Source of the DNA: Rhizophagus irregularis
Lineage: Eukaryota; Glomeromycota; Glomeromycetes; Glomerales; Glomeraceae
Direction: 5' to 3'
Assembly: GCF_026210795.1 (NCBI RefSeq)
Contig: NC_089432.1
Span: 1,364,001-1,428,000, forward strand
Length of the DNA stretch: 64,000 bases
Shown here: piece after piece, positions 48,382 through 61,303 of the stretch
Position numbering within the stretch: position 1 is the stretch's first letter
How the letters are laid out: each line of letters starts with the position of its first letter
Program-made: the position numbers and the translations under genes
Notes under the pieces: model-generated
The model's input: the letters and a program-made list of their open reading frames with translations, nothing else
Databases searched by the model: none
Told to the model about the DNA's origin: nothing

Positions 48382-50338
48382 ATGGAACCATCAACATACA
48401 CACAAATGCAAAATCAGCAACAAAGACAAAAAACCCCTTCACCATCATCAACTACAATAATGCAACCACCTCCAACTCCTCCTTCTACTACGAATAACAC
48501 TCCAGCGCCTAATGGATTGACATCACGTGGAAAAACAATTCCTATAGAGAAAAGAAGCGATATTGCGTGTAATGGCGCAGAAGATAAAGATACTCCGCGT
48601 AACCAACCAAAGAAAAAAAATTTAAGAAAAAGAAAAATTAATAACAATAGTAATAATGAGAAAGATGAGAAAGAAAAAGCTGGAGAAAGAGATAGTAAAT
48701 CAAAGAAAGCTAGAGTCAAAGACGTGATCAAACTTAAGAAACCGAAAAATCCTTATTTGTGTTTTGCAAAAGCAAATAGGTAAGTACAGTATAATTATTA
48801 TATATTATTTGAAAGAAATATAGATTTTAAATTGTGATGTCATTAGAGATGAATTTAGAATAAAGTATCCGGATGCACTTTCAAGAGAGATAACTTCATT
48901 ACTCGGGAAAGCATGGAAAGAATTAAGCGATGAAGAGAAAAAGGTAATTAGTATTTGGCATATTTTTCTCTAAATAAAGGAAGTTAATAAATTCTAACAT
49001 TATTGAAGCCGTACATTAAAATGGCACGAGATGAAGCCAAAGAATACAATCTAGCTATAAACGAGTTCAAGGAATTGGTATTAATGAGTAATGTCGTTAT
49101 CGTAATTAAATTGTATTTAGGGTAATTTCTTATAACCCTTACAGGAAAAGAATATCGATAATGAAGAAAAGGAGGATTTGAATTTTTCACATGGTATTCC
49201 ATCCGAACAATTTGTAGATTTTAAATCATTGCTCGGATCTCCAATTTCTTTCGGTCCATTTGAAGCGAACCTTGAGGCTCAACATGAAATTTTATCGCAA
49301 GGCAGAGATTATGTTCCAAGTGAAATTAAATCTAGCGAATCTCCATTGGGCATTTATCAAGCGAAAGAATCAACAACGAGAGCAGCTGTTGATAATATAG
49401 ACGCATCACAACAATCGAAACAACCGCAACGACCGCAGCAACCGCAGCAACCGCAGCCTGTTCATGATATACCCTTTCCTTGTGAAGAACAAAATAATTA
49501 TATGCCAATGCAACATTCTTCTCAATCATTACAGCAATCTCAACTAAATTCACAATCTAATTATATACAATTCGACTTACAAACATCGCAGCATCAGTCT
49601 CAAAACAAGCCACATTGTCAGTATAACACGAACATGATAAATTCTCAATGTTTAAACCAACAAAAAAATCAACTCATGAATTCTCAGGAAGGGTCACAAG
49701 TGCAAGAAGTGATGCCTCTATCTCAGCAAAATCAAATTTGTCAACAGCCATTTCAACAGCCTATGCCTTATGCTTCATCGCACATGCAACCATTCGACCA
49801 TAAACTATATCCAAATAACTGTAATAGTTCACACGACATGAAGATCCAGAATATGCCGGAGATTTCCAATTGTCCTCCAACGCAACCTTATATGCCACCA
49901 TCAACATCTCAAATTCACCAAATGCAACAAATATCGTGTCAACCTCATCAGCAACAGATGATGTTTCAACATCACATGATGCAACCTTCGTGGCAAATTC
50001 CAAGTTTTATTCCAACTCAAACCAACCATCAGATAATGCCATTACAACCTAGTACGCGCTATAATCAAATGCAGTATAACCAGATGCAGTATAATCAGAT
50101 GCAGTATAGTCAGCCGATGAATTCTTATCGTGAAATGTTACCTCTTCACAGCACTGGCATCGGTATGCCGCAATTTATGTCTTCTCATCAGATGCAACAT
50201 GATCAAATGCCACAGGTAATGCAACCACTAATGATGAATGATAAACAACCTTCGGTTTATCAAATGGACATGTATGATATGCGTCAACGTCAAAATCCAA
50301 TTCTTCAACATCATCAAATGAATTGGCGGACATATTAA
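48382..50338 (+). CDS. HMG-box protein with glutamine-rich C-terminus (4 exons)
   Basis: Exons 48382-48779, 48847-48943, 49009-49077, 49145-50338; 1,758 nt, 585 residues. The N-terminal 115 residues are low-complexity, with a PPPTPPS segment and a highly basic KKKNLRKRKINN/KSKKARVK region that could serve as nuclear localisation signal. Residues about 117-187 form an HMG box (KKPKNPYLCFAKANRDEFR, ... LGKAWKELSDEEKKPY, KEYNLAINEF) of the sequence-specific MATA/SOX-like type common in Rhizophagus. The remaining 380 residues are Q/M/P/H-rich, including three QMQYN repeats near 50070-50105, like activation domains. It is probably a nuclear transcription factor. Membership of the mating-type HMG family is possible but not shown by this locus, which lacks the homeodomain genes of the putative MAT locus. 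Confidence 0.92.
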
Positions 50339-51062
50339 AATTAGCAACATGTAAATAATAGATGCTTAATGTATTATAATTCGTACAATTTATCTATCTT
50401 AATATTTATAATTATAATAATATTACTTTACTGTATATTATCCGTTGAGAAAAAGGGGACAGTTTTAAATTTTTTTAATAATAACCAGTCTTAATATATT
50501 GCATTAAAAGCATATTGATAAAAAATCTTTTTTTACGTCATGTGATTTTAAGCAATTATATGTACATGAATTAAAAAAACTAATTATTATCATAACATAA
50601 ACCATTCGTTTTAAAAAATTTCAGTGCCAAGTTTTTTCTCGCAATAAATTATTTTTTCCTTTTTGAGTTATTATCTTTTACGTGTGTCATGGACCACGAC
50701 GAGTGAAAAGAATGAATTAGGACCCTAACAAAAATTTATAGTTCAATCATGTAATAAATATTTAATTAAATCAAATAATGGATAAAAATGTGCATTATTG
50801 TATCATATTTATTAATATGTATTTAAGTCTAGGAGAATTTCTCTTTATTATATTTCGATTTTATTGATTGCAACTTAATACATAGAATGACACAGCGTGG
50901 AGCAATATGATATTATCTTAATAAAAGCCATTTTTAGCCTTTTTAAAGCAAAAGCTTATATTATTGTTTTTATAATTTCTTTTCTCCATAAATTTGATTT
51001 ATAAACCCTTCTATTAGCACAATTTAGTTTAATTTTATCAAAATTCAAAAATAAAGATAAAG
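50339..51062. other. Spacer
   Basis: 3' flank of the HMG gene and 5' flank of the small secreted protein; A+T-rich, nothing else seen. Confidence 0.55.
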
Positions 51063-51136
51063 GTATGTGGTTTTATATTTTATTGCTTTTGCTTTACATG
51101 AATTTTCTTATTAAATTAATATGTTTTTTTTGTAGT

Positions 51137-51439
51137 ATGATGCTTTACAAGTTTATTTTTGTGTTGTTGATTGCTCATCTTGCATCATTCCATTTTGAAA
51201 CATGGTCAGAAAACAACTATACTTCTAAAACTTATCATCAAAGAGGAACTTTTGTACCTGGTTTTATCATTAAATCTTACAGATGGGAAAGTCCAAGCGG
51301 TGATGGATGTTGTGTTAAAATGTGCTATGGTAGTAGAAATGTTAGGTATTGGTGTTCATCTTATAGCAATGGTTTACCAAGCTCTAAATTCAACAAAATT
51401 GTTATTGGATGTGGTGACGAACAGCTAGTTTGTAATTGA
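51137..51439 (+). CDS. Small secreted cysteine-rich protein
   Basis: From ATG 51137 the frame codes for 100 residues. The start MMLYKFIFVLLIAHLAS is a signal peptide. The mature part carries six cysteines (GDGCCVKMC, YWCSS, IGCGDEQLVC), enough for three disulphides. An in-frame ATG at 51065 would give 124 residues, but 51063-51135 looks like a 5' UTR intron (AG/GTATGTGG ... TTTTTGTAG), and the extra N-terminus would place a second hydrophobic segment before the signal peptide. ATG 51137 is therefore preferred. Size, secretion and cysteine content fit a candidate effector or an apoplastic protein; no known family is recognised. Confidence 0.8.
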   Translation: MMLYKFIFVLLIAHLASFHFETWSENNYTSKTYHQRGTFVPGFIIKSYRWESPSGDGCCVKMCYGSRNVRYWCSSYSNGLPSSKFNKIVIGCGDEQLVCN

Positions 51440-53456
51440 TGAATTATTTACTGAATATTCTAGTCAAGTATTTGATAAAAATAAAATTTAGCTATATAAA
51501 GATGTATATTCTATATATTGCATAACACAATTAACACATGCAATGATAAACCGCTTTAAATTGTATACAGTACAGACCGAACCTCTATTTAAAACGCAAT
51601 TGGTGATCTTAATTTCGGCCAGAATTAACGATATTCTAATTCAATTGTATCTATTTTGATTTAAAAATGATGTAACCTCAACCATAATTACATAATTATA
51701 TAAATCAATCAGAGACTACTTTAATGAAAACCCTGCTGGAGCCGAGAATTAATATTTATACCAATCTCAATAAAATAAATCAAATGAAATTACTTCATAA
51801 TTTCCCTGTCTTAAAAAACATCAAGATGCATAGAGGAAGATACTTATAACACGTTAATGCAGAAGATGACACGTACAGTAACGGACGATTTGCTTTAAAG
51901 AAGGGTATTTTAGCATGTTTTCTTCTAATAAAACAGTCAAGATAGTTCTATTCAGCCAAAGAATGGTTTATTCCTTCAATTACTGTTAGTGTCATTTGAA
52001 TCATTAGTTTGAACGGTTCAAAGTTCCACATAGAACATGAAGTTATTAATTTAATCACTTTATCACATTTTCAAACCCGCAGATACTTTCTGTTTATAAT
52101 TGGATATTTTCCATGCAAAACTTGGATATTTATGAATCTTACGCATTTTCAGATACACTTAAATATTTTCTGTGCATTGTTTTTTTATAATGCTAATAAA
52201 AATTATGATTTAATCATGTTAAGATTTATAATATTAATATCTTTTCTAACCTAGTCCCCTAGATTGCAAACGGAAAAGATCAAGTGATATTAGTAAGATG
52301 GATTGACATTAGTTTATAATTTATGGATAGATTAATAAGATACCATGATAAAAGTAGAGTAAGTATGAACATCATTATTTTTCGTGTTTTAACATTTCTT
52401 AAAATTTGAATTCTCTATTGGATGAGACCAAAATCCTGGCTCCATCATTGCAATCATTTTTGCGATAAATTTCACCCGTTGAAAAAAATCTTATCATCCA
52501 TAAGAGCCAAATGGGACTGTCTATATGTAAAAAATTGTTGAGAATCGATTTTGCTATTTAAATTCGATTTTTTTTCAGAATCGACTCCAATCCCTAAATC
52601 AAATATTCACAGCGATAATTATTTAATTATTTATTTTTTTAAATAAGTCATGGATGATAAAAATGCAGCTTACCAGCTTTTAAAATTACATGCAAAAGAT
52701 CAATTTGTTTTTGGAATATATCCAGATTGAGCAGCAGATCAGTTTTTATAGCGTAATCGGAGCAATTGAAATATTTTTTTCCCAGATGTACAGGAATTTA
52801 TGCGTCCAGTACATTCCGAATTTCGTTCACTGGGACGTGATAGTCGTGACATGTGACAAATAGTTATAGTCATCGGCATATATATAAAAGGAAAAAGGAG
52901 TATTTCATAGGTCCGTATCAGCCTGATCTGCAGAATTGACACAATCACCCTTTAATTTAAAATTTAATTAGGATGAAGATAAAACTTTAACTAAGGCGAT
53001 TGATCCTAATGTCAATAATTAAAATAAAATCATTTTAAATAAAGTGCTTTATGTAGTGATGTGCAGTCGTTATCTCCGTGCCCACACATAAAGTTGCCAG
53101 ACTTGAATATACCATAATCTTATTAAAAGTATTTGATTTCGCGTTGTTTATTTGTATTTATGGAATTTGGTTCTATTTTTTTTTTCCTTTTTTTATCGAT
53201 GATGATCATGTAACTCAATTGAAAATATCTTGGCCTAATATGTTTAGTCATATTGCGCGATGCTGTGGAAACGTGATACAAAGAATGCGTTCTTACAACA
53301 GAGTATTGTCACTTCCATGCATGATACAAATAAATAAAATGACGAATTGTACGTGATGATTAATGCGGCGTTAACAAACTTTTACGTATTGATCGACCGT
53401 AAGTTTGTTTATAAAGTTCTTGTGTTTTAATTTTTTACCTTAATTGCTATTTAAAA
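51440..53456. other. Spacer with one candidate transposon end
   Basis: 51565-51610 (ACAGTACAGACCGAACCTCT followed by ATTTAAA) looks like a pogo/Tc1-type terminus, but I found no partner end. 52640-52930 may hold scrambled coding remnants with many stops (for example EFMRPVHSEFRSLGRDSR); I cannot name them. The frame at 53078-53356 has no protein character. Confidence 0.45.
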
Positions 53457-55765
53457 ATGCAAACTATTAATGATCCAAATGAATGGATAGAAGATGCAAT
53501 TTCTAAGAAACATATTAAATATTACAAATATGAAGATTTTCGTGATGTTCAAAAAATTGGTAGTGGTAACTTTGGAAAAGTTTATCGAGCAAATTGGAAG
53601 AATTTGGAACAATATTTCGCATTAAAATCTTTATCTAACCTTGATAATAAAGCTATAAAAGAAGTTGTTAAGGAGGTAATTATATAAATATATTATTTAT
53701 CTCTACTATTTATATATATATATATATAAATTTAAATCATTTTTAATTTTAGATTGAAATTCATCGTGACGTTCATTTTCATAATAATATTATTAGTTTT
53801 TTTGGTATTACAACTAAAGGTATGAAAACAAAAAAAAAAAAATTTTTTAATACTTAATTATATATATATTTTTACCCTGAATTTATTAATAATATTATTT
53901 TATTATTTTACTTTCTTTTTTTAAAAAAAATAGGAGAAAGTCAAAATGGTCAATTCAAAAAATATTTGTTAGTAATGGAGTATGCCAATGGTGATACTCT
54001 TCGAACATGAAAAAAAATACAAAACTTACTTGGGAAGATAGATATAAATTTGCATATCAATTAGCTGACGCCGTATCATGCTTACACCAATCAGACATAG
54101 TTCACCGTGATTTGGTAATTTTATTATTAATATTGAATAATTCTAAAATTGAAATGCAACCACATATATGCGAAATTCATTTTTTTTGAAAAAATTTGAT
54201 TTTATTTTATAAAATTAGCATTCTGGTAATATATTGATAGATCGAGGTAACATTAAATTAGCAGATTTTGGATTATCAAGGAGAATTGATGAAGTATCTA
54301 GAGCACATTCAACAAATTCAAGTTTATTTGGCATAATTCCTTATATTGATCCAGAGAAATTGCGTAATCCAAAATATTCTTTAAATAAAATGAGTGATGT
54401 TTACAGTATTGGAATACTTTTATGGGAAATTTCAAGTGGTCATCCGCCATTTAAAGATGAATCATATGATCTTTCTTTATTTATACAAATATCGCAAGAT
54501 TATAGAGAAACAATTGTTCCGGGCACTCCTATTGATTATTCTAATCTTTATACTGGTAAATATATTACGATTTTAAATTATAGATTATAATAGTATTATA
54601 AAAATTATAAAATTAGGTCTTATGTGAATTTTTTTTTTTAGAATGTTGGAATGGTGTCCCCGATAATAGACCAACTATGGATCAAGTAGTTGTTAAATTA
54701 AAAACAACTCTTGCAAATTCAAATATAACAACAGAGAATGATCAAACAGATAAATTAAATTCTAAATTACAAAATGAACAACAAGTTAATGATAATATAC
54801 CAAATACTACCGATTCAGTGCATGGAGACTTATCTCAATTTATTAATAATTTTCATAAAATGGATATTAAGGAAACCACATCTCCAACTACATCAATGGA
54901 CGTCAATGAAAACATATTTGAAGAGGAATTAAGAATAGTAGTCGACGAATTAGTTAATCATTATTTAAAGGAAATAAATGAAGGAAAAGAGAGAAATGTG
55001 AGAAAGCAACATATTATCGATTATGTTAATAATCACAATTCACAAGAAATGTATAATTGGCTTCTAAATAATCAAAATAATCCAAATAACATTTTTATAC
55101 TTGGATATTTTAAATATCATGGTATTGAAACTAACACTGATAAAAGAAAAGCATTTGAATTGTATCAAAAAGCAACAAAATTAAATAATAGTGCAGCCCA
55201 ACACGAGCTCATTAATATATATACCTACGAAGATGATGAATATAAAAATTACGATAAAGCTTTTGAATTATCGAAAGAATTGGCAGAAAAGGGTTATCCA
55301 GGAGGGATAAGTAGGTTAGGGTATTGTTATGATCAAGGAATTGGAACTGAAATAAATATAAACAAGGCATTTGAATTATATCAAAAAGCGGCAAATTTAG
55401 GACATAGCAGTTCTCAATATAATCTTGCTGATATGTATTTATATGGAGATGGTGTTAATAAAGATCATAATAAAGCTTTTGAATATTCTGAAAAATCGGC
55501 GGAAGCAGGACATTCAGGTGGAATACGTATGTTAGGTTATTGTTACGATTATGGAATTGGAACTATTAGTGATAAACAAAAAGCATTCGAGTTATACCAA
55601 AAGGCAGCAAATTTAGGAAATAAGGAAGCCCAATATAGTCTCGCTATCATGTATGAAGATGGAGATGGAATAGAAAAAGATATTAGTCAAGCGATTCATT
55701 GGTATGAAAAATCTGCCGAACAAGGATATCAAGAAGCTAAAGAGAAATTAGAGAAATTAATTTAA
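53457..55765 (+). pseudogene. Kinase-Sel1 gene with a frameshift in exon 3
   Basis: Exons 53457-53675, 53753-53819, 53934-54114, 54219-54555, 54642-55765. Domains are well preserved: GSGNFGKVY, ALKS, HRDL, DFGLS, YIDPEK, then a linker and about five Sel1-like units ending QEAKEKLEKLI. Exon 3 is 181 nt, whereas the same exon is 185 nt in all three paralogues here. The missing bases fall just after GDTLR (about 54005), where TGA (54008-54010) is reached before MKKNTKLTWED continues in another phase. Everything downstream, including splice sites, is intact. So the break is young, is a sequencing error, or the locus is used as a truncated kinase. No other intron choice restores the frame by eye. 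Confidence 0.85.
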
Positions 55766-56661
55766 ATTAATTTATGACTATTTTATAGTGTTAGAATAGT
55801 TTTGTAAAAACACGTATACTATATAATCAAAATTTCATATTTATCATTTAATACAATTTGTTTCGTTTGTAACTGAAATTTCACTAGGTTTTTATTTGTG
55901 GGCATTTTAAGTGAATTTTATAGAATTTAAATCCTTTCATACGTTTTTACTTACTAAATAAAAAAGAAAAAAAAATATTATCTATTAGAAAAAAACGCAT
56001 AGATGAACTTCTCTTTCTTATCGCAAAAATACTCAAATGTATATTTTCGGATGCTTTCCAGACGTTTCAGACCTTAATGAATTTGTTAACTAAAGAATAT
56101 ATCCCAATCGTATAATATCTTTTTTTTTGTCACGTTAAAATTACGTTTCTATCGTAAGTGCTACGTGCCTGGGAACATTTTTCTTTTTAATTATTTAAAT
56201 ATAATAGAGATTAAATACAACGGGTTCAAATTTTTTCATTGATATGGCTTTAAATATCTGTATAAAATATTTGTGCATTTCCCACGCTCACGTTCAGAAA
56301 ATAATAAAAATTTAATAAGATACAAAAGCTGCGCCGCAAATTATCACAAACATTCTAATTATTCTTGATCCTTCTTTAGTTACAACTTTGCCATCAACAA
56401 ATGGTGGTTTGGTCTATAATATACTTTAACAGTTCCTTTACGTCAAAATAATATTGAAATTTGTCGCCTTACGCCCCAATTCCCAAGTTGATGAAATAAG
56501 TCTTCATAAGCCAGTCAATTTGGAGTCATAACTGAAATAAAAGAACTGAATTGTAAGACTGAATCATAAAAACGGACAAAACTGACAATTGAATTTTAAA
56601 TAATAATTTATTAATTATTTATACAAAAAGAAAAAGCCAATTTTTTAAAGATTCTTTATTA
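55766..56661. other. Spacer between convergent kinase-Sel1 genes
   Basis: A+T-rich, no reading frame or repeat recognised. It includes the 3' flanks of both genes. Confidence 0.5.
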
Positions 56662-56772
56662 TCAGAATAGATGCGTCTCTATTTTATGAGAACGAGTATG
56701 ACGATGTAGTTGTTCAAATTTAAAAAAAACTCTATCGCATATTTCACATGTATAAAAACGACAGTAGAAGTG
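56662..56772 (-). pseudogene. C2H2 zinc-finger fragment in frame behind the Sel1 gene
   Basis: Minus strand, directly after TGA-TAA (56778-56773), the same frame reads HFYCRFYTCEICDRVFFKF and on to a stop at 56664-56662. Cys-x2-Cys-x12-His-x3-His with phenylalanine and leucine at the conserved core positions (CEIC ... FFKFEQLHRHTRSH) is a complete C2H2 finger. No other finger is seen. It looks like the end of a zinc-finger gene joined to the Sel1 array by rearrangement, or a former fusion closed by two stops. Confidence 0.75.
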
Positions 56773-56775
56773 TTA

Positions 56776-58817
56776 TCAGTTATTAATAGTTTTATTTCCT
56801 TGTATAGCACATAAATTTGCTGCTTTTCGATATAATTCAAATGACTTTTGTTCATCAATATTAGTTCCAATTCCATATCGATAACAGTATCCTAAATTAT
56901 TCGTTCCAGATATACTTCCTAAATTTGCTGCCTTCTGATATAATTCGAATGCTTTATGATTATCAATACTGGTTCCAATTCCATATTGATAACAATATCC
57001 TAAATTATTTGTTCCAAAAATATTTCCTAAATTTGCTGCTTTTTGAAATAATTCAAATGCTTTTTGTTTGTCAACATTAGTTCCTATTCCATTAAAATAA
57101 CAATATCCTAATTGTGTTATTCCTTCTGGATATTCACCTTCAGCCGATTTTTTAAATAATTCAAATGCTTTATCATAATCTTTATTACATTTATAATAAT
57201 TTCCAAGATTATATTTAGCGATATTATTTCCTAAATTTGCTGCTCTTTGAATAAATTCAAGTGATTTTTGTTGATCAACTTTAACTCCAATTCCTGAATA
57301 ATAAAATTTTCCAAGTAAAATAATAGAATTTGAATTATTTTGATTATTTAATAACCAAATATAAATTTTTTGTAAATTTATATTATGATCTTTAAGATAA
57401 TTAAGGATTTCTTGATTATTTATTTCTTCATATGACTTATTAAGAAGATTAACTATCTCGTTAACTATCATATTAAAATTAATTTCAGGTAAATTAGGAT
57501 TATTTGATATCGTCGAGGATTCCTGGTTAATCTCATGTTCACGTTCACTTGTTGATTGAAAATTTGTAATACAATTATAATTTTCTCTCGTAACAATCGT
57601 TTTTAATTTATCAATAATTTGATATATAGCTGGTCGATTATCTAGATCATTATCCCAACATTCTATAAATATAAGAAAAAATAATCTTTTAATTAATTTA
57701 ATCGTAAATCATTAATTTGGAAGGTTTTTAATTTTATATTCACCTGTACAAATTTTTATATAATCTCCAGGTACATTAGTCTTTCTAAGATCTTGTATTA
57801 TTCTATTAACGAAATCATTAAATGGTTCATTAACAGAAGGTAACTGACCGCTAAATATTTCCCATAAAATTACGCCAATATTGTAAATATCAACCTTTTC
57901 ATTTAATGAATATATTTGCATTTGCATTTGATCGTCAATATCTTTTCGTCTACCGAATACCTTTGGATCAACATAAGGGAGATTAGAAGATTCTTCAATT
58001 CTTTTTGTTAACCCAAAATCAGCTAATTTGATGGAATTTCGGTGAATCAATATACTACTACTAGAGTGCTATTATTAAAAATAAAATGTATTAATTTATA
58101 ATTATATTAGATAAATATTATCTTAGATAAAAATGTAAATAAATTACCAGATCACGATGTACGATTCCTTCATCATGTAAATATGATATAGCAGAAACTA
58201 ATTGAAGTGCTAGATTTAATTTATCATACCAAGTGAGATTACAAAAGTGTTTTTTCAAATATTCTTGAAGAGTACCACTATCTGCGTACTCCATTACTAA
58301 TAGATACTTCTTTGAATCATTACTTGGAATTTCTTAATAAAGAAAATAATATATACGAATTAATATGTCATGATTTAATTAAATAACAAAGCGACAATAT
58401 ATATTTAAATTTTATTATACCTCCTTGATTGAAATTTGTAATTCCATAAAAACAAATAATATTTTCATGAAAATTAACATCATATTGAAACTTAAGCTAA
58501 ATAAAAAAAAAGAAAGATTTTAGTATACTGTATATATATATATATAAAATAAAAAATATTTAATAACTTACCTCATTAATAATTTCTTTAGCCGTGATGT
58601 TATTGAGATCAAACAAAGATTTCAATGTAAAACATCTATGAGAATTTTTCCAATTTGCACGATAAACTTTTCCTAATTTTCCCAACCCAATTTCTTGAAT
58701 ATTACTAAAATGATTATATTCATAATATTTAAAGAAATTCTTCGCAATGGCATCCTCAATCCAATTAATCCAATCATTTGAATCGCCAGTAATTTTAAGC
58801 TTAATGTTATTAGGCAT
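56776..58817 (-). CDS. Protein kinase with short Sel1 array, C-terminally truncated (5 exons)
   Basis: Minus-strand exons: 58817-58572, 58496-58421, 58332-58148, 58068-57744, 57662-56776; 1,719 nt, 572 residues, GT-AG junctions in phase. Exons 3 and 4 (185 and 325 nt) equal those of the other family members. The kinase has GLGKLGKVY (a changed glycine loop), LKSL, HRD and DFGLT; YVDPK replaces APE. A linker is followed by about five Sel1 units. The usual cap (IYWYKKSAEQG) is missing: after YRKAANL the frame runs CAIQGNKTINN to TGA. The altered P-loop (L for the second Gly-adjacent Ser and for Phe) could lower ATP binding. Possibly active, possibly a scaffold. Confidence 0.85.
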
Positions 58818-61303
58818 TGTTAAGTAAAGAGAAATTCTTACTACGAAAAATTTTAAATTTTATGTTTATCAATTATTTGAAAAAAAAAAAAGAATTTCAA
58901 CTATTTATTATATAAATAGTAAATTGTCAATCATCTCGAGCCCGCCGAATCAGGTAATAATAATCGCTTGTAAATTACTAAAATACTTGTAATATGTCAG
59001 GAGAAATGTTACATGAAGATAATCTTCATATGATAAACCGTCATGTGTCCAGCCGCGTTGAAGATAGGAATTATTCACTATAACAAGGAGATTTTTTTTT
59101 TAAAAAAAAAAGAACTCGATTCAACGGTATAACTAATTTATACTCGTACATACAGAATTTTAACTCATCATGTTTGAAAAATGTTTCTATTTAAAGTTTC
59201 TCGTGAACTTTTTTTCTCTCTTTAATCTCGTCGAGCCAATAAAACCAAAGATAAAGTAGTAAAAATTGAGAAACGTACTCAATTAATCCATCCCCTAATT
59301 GATTAAATTCACATTTCTCCTTGATCACACGGTTTCTTTAATTCAGAAATTTTTGACAAAGTTGTTTAACTACTCACCTGCTTAAATAAATAGATATCTG
59401 TGTTGTACTTGTTTCTACTTTTTCATATACACCCTTTTTACGTTTCTTTAAATTCATCACAATAAACATGTTAAAAAAGAAGGTATGGTCCATAAATATT
59501 TGATGGAAATGAAATTCTAAAAATGGTTAATAAATGAAAATCATATGAAATTTTTAGTCGATCAATTTTTTTTTTAATATTTTAAATAAAATAAATAAAA
59601 TAATATGTATAAATTTTATCGACAAAAAATTTATTTTCAATATCACCAAAGCTGAATTGATTCATTAACGTTAACAGTTAACGCAAGAAGAATATTTGGG
59701 ATATATGCCATATATATATATATATTTTTATAGTTGCTTATATTGTATAATAATATCTATAACAGATAAACATTATTACAACGATCAACTAATTAAATAC
59801 CGGTACAATCGACATATCAGATATATCTGTGGATTATTCATCATTAAAATCGTTTTTTTAAAGAATCAAATGTATAAATTAAATCAAATAATCATGTGAC
59901 TGCGAAAAAATATTCTTTTTTTTTGGCTAATTATTGTTTCCAGAATTGGTAATCATTATCAGCCCAACGTTAAATCATGTGAAATGAAATTTAAGAGATT
60001 AAGAATAAATCATCATTGTTTCCATATTTCTTCAATAGATTACGCCCTTGAGTTTCATAATAGGGTCTTACAACATTTGTAATCAATAATTTTTAATTGA
60101 TTCTCAAATAGTTTTGATTAGTGTTCATGAATTAATCTATATTAATATGACTTAGGTTTTTTATTTAAGGAGAAATCTGATAATAGATAAAGCTGTTCCA
60201 CTAATTTTTATTATATAAAAAACGTCCCAATTATCATTTGTATCAATGAGTCTATAAAGGAGGGCAAAAATGATATATATCACAAGGGTGGCAAAATGAA
60301 TAATAATAAACTTATTTTCATTTTAAACTCAAATTCTTTATATATTGTAAAAAACAAAATATGCAAGTCAAATGATTGTACATTGGGCGCATTGGCTTGC
60401 ATTAAAAAATTTTGTGGTGATAATGTGCATTTTTGTACACAAGAACAATTGATAATGCACAATTCCGTGTAAAAAAGTTTAAATTGGCAAAAATCGGACA
60501 AAAAACTATGTAAATCTTCCGCAAATAATAATAAAAAAAAAGACCGTTAATTATCACGCAGTGTTTTAAAATTTAACCTTGGTTTTTTTAGTTGAAAAGG
60601 GTGCAACAAAAGTCAGGAAGATCATGAAAATCATGTCAAACATTCCCAGAATTTGAAAAAAAAAGACCCTAGTCAAATTAAATGATCAGAAAAAAGATAT
60701 TTGTAATATATTAAAGTTATTAATTACATTAAAGCATCTTCAAATGTATTCACACAAATAAATAAAAAAAGACCGTTTACGTTAAAAGTGAAAAAATTAT
60801 TAATTTATAATTATTGTTTTATTCACTTTTTACACATTTATTTCATTTATTATGATTATTATTATTTCAATTTCGTAAAATTAATAATAGGGTAAAGTTT
60901 TTAGTTTATTCCTGGTATTAGGGATTTTTCTTTTTTTTCATTTATATTCTAGGTTTGATAAAGTTTAATTGGTATATAGGGCTGATACGCTGTATTACTT
61001 ATGATGTGATGATTAATTCAATTAGGTAGTTTTTCCGGTTACACAAACTGCACCATTCTTTCTATTCTTTCTTTAAAAACTCATTTTTGGTTTATACTCT
61101 GTTTTTATTTCTCAAAAAAAAAATCATTTATATGGTTTTTTTTTTTGCTAGTCTTTTCTAATTTATGTCAAAAAGAAATATATATTTTTTTTACTGACAA
61201 CTTTTTTTTAATAGCTTTTTTCTTTATTAACGATTGTTATTTTATTTTATTTTATTTTATTTTTTTTCTTTTTATTTATTACTAACAAATTAAATTTTTT
61301 AGC
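58818..61303. other. Gene-free spacer, 2.5 kb
   Basis: A+T-rich with long T runs near 61080-61280. Frames at 59696-59899 and 60280-60501 look random. TTTTTTAG just before the ATG at 61304 could be a 3' splice site of a 5' UTR intron of the next gene. Confidence 0.5.

Noticed and set aside
53078-53356. 92-residue gene upstream of the frameshifted kinase
   Set aside because: No recognisable domain, and the frame is within the range expected by chance in this region.
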